The translations under genes and the position numbers were made by a program. DNA of 14,299 nucleotides, taken from the NCBI GenBank assembly GCA_045118335.1, contig JBGUXY010000025.1, positions 1 to 14,299 on the forward strand, read 5' to 3'. The DNA comes from W1P20-047 sp045118335 (lineage in GTDB: Bacteria > Actinomycetota > Coriobacteriia > Coriobacteriales > Eggerthellaceae). Shown piece by piece: positions 7,401 through 12,373 of this stretch. The notes below the pieces were generated by a model. It was given only the letters and a program-made list of their open reading frames with translations, was not told where the DNA came from and did not search any database. Within the stretch, counting starts at the first letter, position 1. Each line of letters starts with the position of its first letter.

Positions 7401-8113
7401 CAACCGACTTCGGTTCGGCTTTGCATCGCACATGCGAATGGCTGGCCTTACACGATGGTATCGTAGCCGACGATGAAGCCCTTCGCACTGCTTGGCGCTT
7501 TGGCGATGTGTATGGCATTCGCGACACGAATCGCCTGGTAAACGCCGTGGAGCGATGGCGTAACAGCGCTGTAGCCGCACGGGCTTACGCATTTGCAAGC
7601 TGCCAGCCGGAAGTACCCTTCTACACGCAGGTGGCAGAAGACTCCTCTTGCGCAGATGGTGCCGCAGGCGATTGCGATCGCGGTGCCAACAACGGCGTTG
7701 CGCAGGCAGCTCTTCTTGCCGCGAAGAAGAGCCCAGCGAAAGGCCCATCCCCCCATTGCCCGAACGCGACGGGGGCCCAGCCCGCCTGCCCTGTGCTCGA
7801 AGGCGAAATAGACCTGCTGTGCTCCGACGGTGACGGGCATGCGTTTATCGTGGACTACAAGACGGGCGGAAACGATGCCGAAACCCCCGACCAGCTTTGG
7901 GAAAAGCACTTGCTGCAGGCTCGGTGCTATGCGTATGCCACGCTTATGTCCGGATACCACTCGGTCGAGCTCCACTTCGTCCGCGTCGAACGCCCCGACC
8001 CCAGCGACCCCGCGCAACCCCAGGTCGTGGATTACGAATTCACCTTCGCCGACCTACCCGAACTTGCCGCCGCCATAACCGCAGCAAAGCAAGCTGCCGC
8101 AGTTGACTGTTAG
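4448..8113 (+). CDS. addA: AddA-like UvrD-family helicase with C-terminal nuclease
   Basis: ATP-driven 3'-5' DNA motor and nuclease of the AddAB complex, which resects broken ends for RecA loading; 1221 aa, close to Bacillus AddA. SF1 motifs appear in order: Walker A GAGTGKT (Lys31), ITYTNKAA, STIHGMCSRIL, Walker B MVDEFQDT (Asp337, Glu338), GDSQQSIYRFQG (365-376), LQDNFRSN, TVHGSKGLEF (697-706) and VAVTRATDAL (Arg791). The C-terminal PD-(D/E)XK nuclease shows His993, EGEIDLL (Asp1122) and VDYKTGG (Asp1136, Lys1138). It follows addB with the stop inside its ribosome-binding site. Two segments lacking family resemblance, about 870-925 between helicase and nuclease and about 1065-1115 inside the nuclease, are low complexity and coincide with inverted repeats in the DNA. 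Both are in loop positions and leave all motifs intact, so the enzyme is probably active. The mycobacterial AdnAB type is an alternative name for a related system, but the Fe-S AddB partner favours AddA. Confidence 0.88.
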   Translation: MDLSSFTPDQRKAVQHLDGPLLVCAGAGTGKTFTLTQRIAWALVGNSEEGVPPYLESIDQALVITYTNKAAAELKSRFRTTLRSVGRFEDALKVDGAWVSTIHGMCSRILREHALELGVDPEFKLALGADTEEARLQAIDASIQDARDDKKFQPLFDEYETYGVKSMLTQMLDSASCQTQGLDAFCLGSGPTSIGALLRLAIELAEDIAASGKGKTAERAATAAQRLGEFQLAGANPDELQDLVKGLGVGYMRGEGAAELKQALAALQDTSNLNSTWDLLQLLIELARKVEANYQAILAGQSKVDTSDLIRTTLAAFDEHPEIAQQYTNRFKLIMVDEFQDTSQLQIDMIERIAGPGRPHLCTVGDSQQSIYRFQGADVGVYLRHKSDMRKAGALTVELQDNFRSNAEILAFVRTVCGKPGFFVEDFLDLRAGSTGRGYCGSAPRVELAVTLYERGCSEAAAAQEAKLIAQRFRKLIDEGHKPGDMVILMGATTKMETYANALRDLGIPCMAAGGSKYYASPHVQRCLSLLRVLANPYDSESMMDVLSSDVLPVSSSDLLGLSTYRNEDTGLLTRQNFAQAMLYAEREPQEASPLLRHAIAVLRRAWNKLGTVRPAQLLLETLVDSGWLDRLATQDEQGQATLADLMKMVRLVENAQQEAGFDMTRVAVALQAASESESEKPGVLSVEGLQAVRLMTVHGSKGLEFPIVAVTSCFTSRADSGALRTEAEGNTVYASLMPKGAKLKMNPEFGEAIDFTQATSLADLRAMIEEEDARRAQAERRRLFYVAVTRATDALIVAMNKSRTNSMEYKEVEADLLHALFPGQDSFPETSGTFDYGGSQLGTLTRIEVRKDDEPKQPAIDDDMQAKALSQDGESTTAPTQDRGAVVKPRAGGTGTVPLSHLSHTGTGPLSKDGETVLVPALEDPCRPELRPVPRRTGFFSYSAIAPHDAPAQARPHVASGPNGEDSIDDDNAAARVAMDADRATDFGSALHRTCEWLALHDGIVADDEALRTAWRFGDVYGIRDTNRLVNAVERWRNSAVAARAYAFASCQPEVPFYTQVAEDSSCADGAAGDCDRGANNGVAQAALLAAKKSPAKGPSPHCPNATGAQPACPVLEGEIDLLCSDGDGHAFIVDYKTGGNDAETPDQLWEKHLLQARCYAYATLMSGYHSVELHFVRVERPDPSDPAQPQVVDYEFTFADLPELAAAITAAKQAAAVDC
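7075..7111 (+). repeat. 13-bp hairpin within the addA interdomain linker
   Basis: CACCACTGCGCCA (7075-7087) pairs with TGGCGCGGTGGTG (7099-7111) over 13 positions, twelve Watson-Crick and one G-T, with an 11-nt loop. It encodes about residues 876-888 between the helicase and nuclease domains and lies 14 bp before the REP-like element. Confidence 0.6.
7126..7210 (+). repeat. 85-bp REP-like palindromic element read in frame inside addA
   Basis: The element is bounded by a perfect 7-bp inverted repeat, TGGCACG (7126-7132) and CGTGCCA (7204-7210). Inside are the palindrome GGGGAC-A-GTCCCC (7132-7144), a tandem pair of CTGTCACAC (7145-7162), GGGGACGGGGCCCC (7165-7178) with the palindrome GGGGCCCC, and a GGTTCTCGTGCC tail. 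This G/C-run pattern resembles intergenic REP-type repeats that I recall near REP-associated tyrosine transposases; that family link is from memory, not a search. It encodes Gly/Thr/Pro/Ser-rich residues 893-921 in the linker between the helicase and nuclease domains. Its length is not a multiple of three, yet the frame continues. Confidence 0.65.
7709..7732 (+). repeat. 9-bp perfect hairpin inside the addA nuclease insertion
   Basis: GCTCTTCTT (7709-7717) and AAGAAGAGC (7724-7732) pair around a 6-nt loop. They encode about residues 1088-1095 within a Cys/Ala/Asn-rich segment (about 1065-1115) separating PEVPFYTQV from LEGEIDLL, which are normally close together in AddA nucleases. Confidence 0.45.
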
Positions 8114-8174
8114 ACAGCGCCTCTTCGTTCGCAGGACCGAAGGGTCGCTTGCCCGTTGCCGGCCAACTCGTTTC

Positions 8175-8231
8175 GCAGCTCGTTTCGCCCCAACATGCAA
8201 TCTTGTCCCTGAAGTTGGGAAACGAGGCTGC
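8175..8231 (+). repeat. Long imperfect hairpin downstream of addA
   Basis: GCAG-CTCGTTT-(cgc)-CCCAAC on the left pairs with GTTGGG-AAACGAG-(g)-CTGC on the right. That gives 17 base pairs with a 3-nt and a 1-nt bulge and a 19-nt loop (8195-8213). No T-run follows, so it is not a simple terminator. It may be a 3'-UTR structure of the addBA mRNA or a repeat element like those inside addA. Confidence 0.5.
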
Positions 8232-8295
8232 AGCCCAAGTGAGGGTGGATGAATTGCCTGCGTCCCCATAGACCCGCATAGGCTCGTTCCCAGAA

Positions 8296-8326
8296 ATAAA
8301 AAACGGCCTGCAGAGCCGTTTTTTAT
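8296..8326. terminator. Bidirectional intrinsic terminator between addA and rsgA
   Basis: ATAAAAAACGGC (8296-8307) pairs perfectly with GCCGTTTTTTAT (8315-8326) around a 7-nt loop. An A-run precedes and a T-run follows the GC stem on either strand, so it can end both the addBA transcript (plus) and the rsgA transcript (minus). Confidence 0.9.
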
Positions 8327-8335
8327 GAAGGAAAG

Positions 8336-8374
8336 ACGCGGCGGGGAGGGTATTGAGGGGAAGCCCCGCCGCGT
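8336..8374. terminator. GC-rich hairpin, probable auxiliary terminator
   Basis: ACGCGGCGGGG (8336-8346) and CCCCGCCGCGT (8364-8374) form a perfect 11-bp stem with a 17-nt loop. Only a short pyrimidine tail follows on either strand. It lies just before the main terminator for minus-strand transcripts, so a backup terminator or mRNA-stabilising hairpin is likely. Confidence 0.5.
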
Positions 8375-8550
8375 TTCAGGGACGATGCAATCATAGCCCC
8401 TGCAGGGTTTCGTTCAATAGGTATCACACAACGGCGATGCGAAGCGCCACGAGATACAACCTCTGGTTTAAGATCGGAAATGCAATTGTGTAGGAATTGT
8501 GCAGAAGCACCGAAGAGGCGCTACATCCTGTCGCTTCGACAAGGGGCTTC

Positions 8551-8575
8551 CCCGTTGTTGCGCAAACGGGTTTTT
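8551..8575 (+). terminator. T-tailed hairpin at the 3' end of rsgA, plus orientation
   Basis: CCCGTT (8551-8556) and AACGGG (8565-8570) pair around GTTGCGCA and are followed by TTTTT (8571-8575). The T-run follows on the plus strand, so it would stop read-through from addA just before rsgA is transcribed in antisense. Confidence 0.5.
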
Positions 8576-8578
8576 GGC

Positions 8579-9568
8579 TCAGCGGCGCTTGCGGGGGGCA
8601 CGACGCGAGGGGTGGCCGGTGCGTTCGCGTATGCGGTCGGCTTCTTCGCGACGTTGGCGCTGCTCTTCGTTTTCAAGCATGAGGCTGCGGTAGGAATCGA
8701 GCCTGGCCTGTGGCACCTTGCCACGCTCGACCGCGGCCAGGACCGCACATCCTGGTTCGTTTTCGTGCTTGCAGTCGCGAAACTTGCACGAAGCCGCTAG
8801 CTCGGCAATGTCGGGGAAAGCCGCCGCGATGCCGGCTTCGCTTTCCCACAGGCCCAGCCCACGCACGCCCGGCATATCAACGATAAGCCCGCCACCTTCG
8901 ACTTCGATCATCGAACGGCTCACGGTGGTGTGGCGCCCCTTGCCGTCGACTTCGCGAACGGGCGTGGTCGCCTGCACTTCGCTGCCTGCAAGCAGGTTTA
9001 CCAAGCTCGATTTTCCCACCCCCGAACGGCCTATGAGGATAGCAACCGACCCTACGGGCACGTAAGCACGCAGAACCTCGATGCTTGCAGCGTCGTTTTC
9101 CGAAACGACCAGCACGTCCACGTCGTCTGCCGCGATGTTTCGCACCAGCTCGCGTGCTTCTTCCAACGCCGACGCGCTTTGCGCAAGATCGGCTTTGGTT
9201 AGCGCCACGATCACATGTGCACCCGTTTCGTGGGCCAGTACCAGTTCGCGCTCGAGCCGCTTCACGTTAAGCTCGGCAAGCGGGTGCGCGATGATAACGA
9301 TGTCGAAGTTGGCCGCCAGCACCTGGGGCAAGGCTCGTTCTGCGGGGTCTTTGCGCACGAATTCGTTTCGGCGGGGCAAAATCTGCACGATCTGCGCCAT
9401 GTCGGAGCCTTCGGCAAGGTCTAACAGCACGGTATCGCCGATGACCGCCCGGATCTTTTGCCCCTTCACAAACGCCGTGGCGTGCTTGCAGCGAACCTGC
9501 GAACCGTCTTCGACCTGCACGAGCGGAAAACCGCGATCGAGTTTTACCACCTGCCCCTGCACCTGCAT
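8579..9568 (-). CDS. rsgA: Small ribosomal subunit biogenesis GTPase RsgA
   Basis: Circularly permuted GTPase that binds the maturing 30S subunit in the cytoplasm and helps late assembly. The 329-aa protein has the family order: an N-terminal OB-fold (about 1-65), G4 motif TKAD (124-127), G1/P-loop GRSGVGKSS (180-188), G2 region GRHTT (211-215), G3 DMPG (231-234), then a zinc site Cys261, Cys266, His268, Cys274 in CKFRDCKHENEPGC. A very basic C-terminal tail probably touches rRNA. The ATG at 9568 lies 3 bases after the TAG of the upstream gene (TAG-CGC-ATG), so it is the last gene of the trkH operon and probably translationally coupled. A GGAAAGG at a longish spacing is the only Shine-Dalgarno candidate. 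Transcription should end at 8374-8296. Confidence 0.95.
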   Translation of the reverse strand: MQVQGQVVKLDRGFPLVQVEDGSQVRCKHATAFVKGQKIRAVIGDTVLLDLAEGSDMAQIVQILPRRNEFVRKDPAERALPQVLAANFDIVIIAHPLAELNVKRLERELVLAHETGAHVIVALTKADLAQSASALEEARELVRNIAADDVDVLVVSENDAASIEVLRAYVPVGSVAILIGRSGVGKSSLVNLLAGSEVQATTPVREVDGKGRHTTVSRSMIEVEGGGLIVDMPGVRGLGLWESEAGIAAAFPDIAELAASCKFRDCKHENEPGCAVLAAVERGKVPQARLDSYRSLMLENEEQRQRREEADRIRERTGHPSRRAPRKRR

Positions 9569-9571
9569 GCG

Positions 9572-10534
9572 CTACCGCTGCCTTTCCGACAGTACGCGAT
9601 AGATAATGGTAAGCACCAGCGCGATGCCGCACATCACAAGACCGGGAATGAATGCGTTCCAGTCGAGCACGTCGGCGGTAGACGAACCCCGCTGAGTCAC
9701 CTCCACCGAATCGGCGTGGATGTCTTGGATGCCCTCGTGGCTCGTGCAGGCATAATAAAACGTCCCGTACACACGCAACACGGTGCCGTTTTTGCGGTAG
9801 CCGCCGTAGGTGTCTATCAGCTGCAAGACGTCTTCGTCTACCAGGACGGAAATGCTCGCTTCCTTCCTGGTGACATCGTTTTCGTCGTCATCCACATGAT
9901 CGAGGGTTATCCAATACCTCCCATTGCCGGCACGAAGCGGCTCGCCCACCACCTCGCCTTTCACCGACACGGTCTGGCTCCGGGCGCCAGATGCACCCAT
10001 ATTCACAAGGTCGTAGATGGTGGTGTCGTACAGAAACGAGGTGTCGGGCAGCTGCTGCAGGTCGATGGTGTTGCTATCGCCCAGGTCGTTGAGGTCGGGG
10101 TCGAGGTCTTCCTCTTCGCCTCCTGCCTGGTCTGCTTCAAGGTCCTGCTCGCTTTCGGAGCCGGCGTCGTTTTCAGGCCCAGATTCGCCTTCCGGTTCAG
10201 CGTCGTCGGATTCACCGTCTTCGTCTTTCGGGGGAGTTGTTCCGTCGCTTTGCCCTGCTTCGTACCAGGCATCGTGGTAGTACGACGTAACAACCTCGGA
10301 TGTGGGCTCCACTTTGTTCGCTTCGCCATCTTCGGCGTCCGCACCCCTTTCCTGCGAACCGTCGGCGTCTTGCACAGATGTTTCCGCCTTGTCCAACTGG
10401 GTGTCCGCGTTGTTTTCCTCGGCAAACGCAACACCCATGTAAGCACCTGCGACCAGGGCTAACACCACGAGCAGAACCGCCAGACGCACAGATGCGCCCA
10501 CTGCACGCTCCTTCTTTCGCTGCGCGCGCCTCAT
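9572..10534 (-). CDS. Uncharacterised membrane-anchored protein with acidic linker and C-terminal membrane segment
   Basis: I do not recognise a named family. The 320-aa product has a basic start (MRRAQRKKER), a hydrophobic segment (about 14-36) ending in VAFA-EE, which resembles a signal peptidase site after Ala38, a long Asp/Glu/Ser/Gly-rich linker (about 39-155), a compact domain (about 185-282) and a membrane helix (about 292-313) with a short basic tail. The compact domain contains VSVKGEVVGEPL, GRYWITLD, ISVLVDEDV, VLRVYGTF and DIHADSVEV. Its strand pattern resembles a small OB-fold, which is inference only. The acidic linker and domain would lie outside the cell. The start is fixed by an ATGA overlap with the trkH stop and an AAGAGG five bases upstream. 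Position between trkH and rsgA implies co-expression. Function unknown; an accessory to the transporter or an envelope factor are guesses. Confidence 0.8.
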   Translation of the reverse strand: MRRAQRKKERAVGASVRLAVLLVVLALVAGAYMGVAFAEENNADTQLDKAETSVQDADGSQERGADAEDGEANKVEPTSEVVTSYYHDAWYEAGQSDGTTPPKDEDGESDDAEPEGESGPENDAGSESEQDLEADQAGGEEEDLDPDLNDLGDSNTIDLQQLPDTSFLYDTTIYDLVNMGASGARSQTVSVKGEVVGEPLRAGNGRYWITLDHVDDDENDVTRKEASISVLVDEDVLQLIDTYGGYRKNGTVLRVYGTFYYACTSHEGIQDIHADSVEVTQRGSSTADVLDWNAFIPGLVMCGIALVLTIIYRVLSERQR

Positions 10535-12078
10535 GAGCGCCTCTTCTTCGGGCGGGGCTTCACGGAAACGAAAATCTTCACCGCCAGGGAAATAAGGGCC
10601 ACGTACTCCAAACGGCCCATCCACATCTCGGCGATGTAGGTGTACTTCAGCACCGCCGGCATGCCCGCGTAGCACAAGCCGGAGCTTATGCCGCTGTTGC
10701 TTGCCATGGCCACGCTTTCGGAAATGGCGGTAAGCCCGTCGGTGTTGTTGGTGAATACGATGCACACAAGAGAGCCGATCAGGTATACGGCAACGTAAAG
10801 GATGGTTACCGTCATGGCTTCTCGAATTTCCGGAGCCTCGAGGCGACGGCGGCCAATATGGTAGTAGCTCGTCACGATGCGAGCCGATTCGGCGGATGCC
10901 GTGACCCTTAGCGTTTCGTAAGCCGATTTCGCGATGATGCCCAGGCGTTGGATCTTGATGCCGCCCGCTGTGGAGCCCGCCGACCCGCCGACCGCCATGA
11001 GCAAGGTGAGCACGAGCACCGACCCAGGCGGGGTAAGCCCCGACATCTGCATGTCGGGCCAGGTGGAAAAGCCGGTCGTAGTCGCGGTAGACACGAACGT
11101 GAACATGCCGGTGCGCATGAGCGTGGGAAGGCCCAGCCCCCCGGCCGTGCCCGTGGCCGAACTGGACGTGTTGCACAGCACCACCATGAACACCAGCAGC
11201 ATGATCAGCCACCACATCGCGGCACCGCGCACTTCCGTGTCGCGGTAAAAAGAAACCCGGCGGCCAGCCCATATCTCGCTTTGCACGGCGAAGTTGATGC
11301 TGCCGAAAATCATCAGGATGCAAAGAATGGCCTCCAGCCCCACGCTGTGGTAGTACGTGATGGACGTGGTCATGGGGGTTAGGCCCGCCGTCATGAAGCT
11401 TGACATGGCAAGCCAGACCCCATGCAGGAACGCATGGCTTGGCTCCATTCCCTGCAAGACCAGCACCAACCCCAAGATTGCGCCCATGACCAGCACCAAC
11501 ACCAGCGTAAACCTGAAAATGAAGCGGGCGGTTTGCACCACGTTGGGCAACACGTGCTCGCTGCGGCCTTCGGATGAATACAGGGTCGAACCCGCCATGC
11601 CACCGAAGATGCCCAACGACAACGCCACGACGATAAGTCCCAGGCCGCCAGAGAAGTTCATCACGAACCGCCACGTGTTATCGGCATGCGAGATGTGGTT
11701 CAAATTCGAGATGATGGTTACGTCGGTGGTGGTAAAGGCCGACACGGTGTCGAAAAGCGCGTCGGAAAACGTGGCGTAATGCTCGGAAAGGAACAGCGGA
11801 ATTGCGCCCACCAGCGCCAGCACGATCCAGGCAAAGCCCGTAACCGCAATGGCCTGCTGCCTGGTCATGTGACCGGGAACAACTCGCAGCATCCGCAAGC
11901 TCGCGCCCAGAAGAAACGTCACGCCTATGGAAAACACATAGCGCACGGCGGCGTCCCATTCGTGAAACAGGACCGCGATTGCCAGCGGGGCGCACATGGC
12001 GGCGGCTCCCAACAGCAGAATTACACCCAGGTAATGGCCGATGATGCGCATGTCGGCGAATGTGTATCGCTGCCACAT
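10531..12078 (-). CDS. trkH: TrkH-family potassium transporter (ion-translocating subunit)
   Basis: Integral membrane K+ channel-like subunit of Trk/Ktr uptake systems; 515 aa with about ten hydrophobic segments, as expected for TrkH. Four pore loops can be read: SAFTTTDVT (113-121), SSFMTAGLT (226-234, Gly232), STATTTGFS (330-338, Gly336) and ASNSGISSG (459-467, Gly463). The family also shows FSGGLGLIV (142-150), GGSAGSTAGGIKIQR (364-378) and EMWMGRLEYV (484-493). The first loop has Asp119 where the filter glycine is expected, which is unusual. The start at 12078 is supported by AGGGAG (12093-12088) and lies one base after the stop of the small upstream gene. The stop overlaps the next start by ATGA. 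No TrkA/KtrA regulatory subunit is encoded in the window, so it must be elsewhere or absent. Confidence 0.93.
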   Translation of the reverse strand: MWQRYTFADMRIIGHYLGVILLLGAAAMCAPLAIAVLFHEWDAAVRYVFSIGVTFLLGASLRMLRVVPGHMTRQQAIAVTGFAWIVLALVGAIPLFLSEHYATFSDALFDTVSAFTTTDVTIISNLNHISHADNTWRFVMNFSGGLGLIVVALSLGIFGGMAGSTLYSSEGRSEHVLPNVVQTARFIFRFTLVLVLVMGAILGLVLVLQGMEPSHAFLHGVWLAMSSFMTAGLTPMTTSITYYHSVGLEAILCILMIFGSINFAVQSEIWAGRRVSFYRDTEVRGAAMWWLIMLLVFMVVLCNTSSSATGTAGGLGLPTLMRTGMFTFVSTATTTGFSTWPDMQMSGLTPPGSVLVLTLLMAVGGSAGSTAGGIKIQRLGIIAKSAYETLRVTASAESARIVTSYYHIGRRRLEAPEIREAMTVTILYVAVYLIGSLVCIVFTNNTDGLTAISESVAMASNSGISSGLCYAGMPAVLKYTYIAEMWMGRLEYVALISLAVKIFVSVKPRPKKRRS

Positions 12079-12079
12079 G

Positions 12080-12244
12080 CTAGCCTGCTCCCTGCCCTAG
12101 CAAGGTCACGGAAAGAAACTTCACCATGAAAATGAGGACTTCCCCCACCATCAGGAAGCACACGATGGCAAACACGAGCTCGGCATACGCGATGGCGGAT
12201 GCCTTGAAGTCGTGTTTGCGTGTGCTCCTCTGAAACCTTAGCAT
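12080..12244 (-). CDS. 54-aa single-span membrane protein leading the trkH operon
   Basis: A short frame, MLRFQRSTRKHDFKASAIAY and onward, encodes 54 residues. It has a basic N-terminus (Arg3, Arg6, Arg9, Lys10, Lys14) and a long hydrophobic stretch (about 17-49) with Glu22, Glu35 and Lys42, long enough for one long or two short membrane passes; the N-terminus should be cytoplasmic. Its TAG stop is one base before the trkH ATG, and the trkH ribosome-binding site lies inside it. ATG 12244 is the only start, since an in-frame TAG lies three codons upstream within the -10 box. I know no family for it. A small partner of TrkH, like KdpF for Kdp, is possible; a leader peptide coupling trkH translation is the alternative. 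Confidence 0.7.
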   Translation of the reverse strand: MLRFQRSTRKHDFKASAIAYAELVFAIVCFLMVGEVLIFMVKFLSVTLLGQGAG

Positions 12245-12250
12245 GGCGTA

Positions 12251-12256
12251 ATTCTA
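12251..12256 (-). promoter_or_regulatory. Likely -10 box of the trkH operon, spaced for a leaderless mRNA
   Basis: The complement reads TAGAAT, five of six to consensus, followed by TACGCC and then the ATG at 12244. A start site 7 nt downstream would be the A of ATG, exactly as at addB. A weak -35 (TTCACG, four of six) lies 18 bp upstream. No Shine-Dalgarno sequence precedes this ATG. Confidence 0.5.
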
Positions 12257-12287
12257 ATACAACACGCCCATTCCGTGAAATTCGCGA

Positions 12288-12325
12288 AGCCAGGGCCGCA
12301 GCGAAACATCACTGCGGCCCTGGTT
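12288..12325 (-). terminator. GC-rich hairpin downstream of clpB
   Basis: CCAGGGCCGCAG (12290-12301) pairs perfectly with CTGCGGCCCTGG (12312-12323) around a 10-nt loop, with two further weak pairs outside. It lies about 50 bp after the clpB stop and before the trkH operon promoter. No strong U-tract follows, but position and stem strength make termination or 3'-end protection likely. Confidence 0.65.
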
Positions 12326-12373
12326 CATGCAGGTATGGTGGCTAGGCGACCTTTCATGCCGCCTTCGCCGCGT

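Larger units (their letters stand above)
8114..8578. other. Intergenic region between convergent operons
   Basis: This stretch between the addA stop and the rsgA stop has no credible gene. It holds a tandem CTCGTTTCGC (8167-8176, 8179-8188), a long imperfect hairpin (8175-8231), a bidirectional terminator (8296-8326), a GC-rich hairpin (8336-8374), a palindrome CCCTGCAGGG (8398-8407) and a T-tailed hairpin (8551-8575). Convergent transcription explains the terminators but not every hairpin. Confidence 0.6.

Noticed and set aside
7674..7681. GCGATCGC palindrome
   Set aside because: It matches the cyanobacterial HIP1 octamer, but a single occurrence in GC-rich coding DNA is chance.
8040..8279. 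Minus-strand 79-codon frame downstream of addA
   Set aside because: It overlaps addA in antisense and spans the long hairpin, with no ribosome-binding site or recognisable protein pattern.
9458..10462. 334-codon plus-strand frame
   Set aside because: It is antisense to the acidic-linker gene and rsgA. The low-complexity GC-rich linker keeps the opposite strand open, and the sense frame has overlapping start and stop signals.
10535..11674. Upstream part of a 700-codon minus-strand frame
   Set aside because: This part is an out-of-frame shadow of trkH. The real gene starts at 10534 by ATGA overlap.
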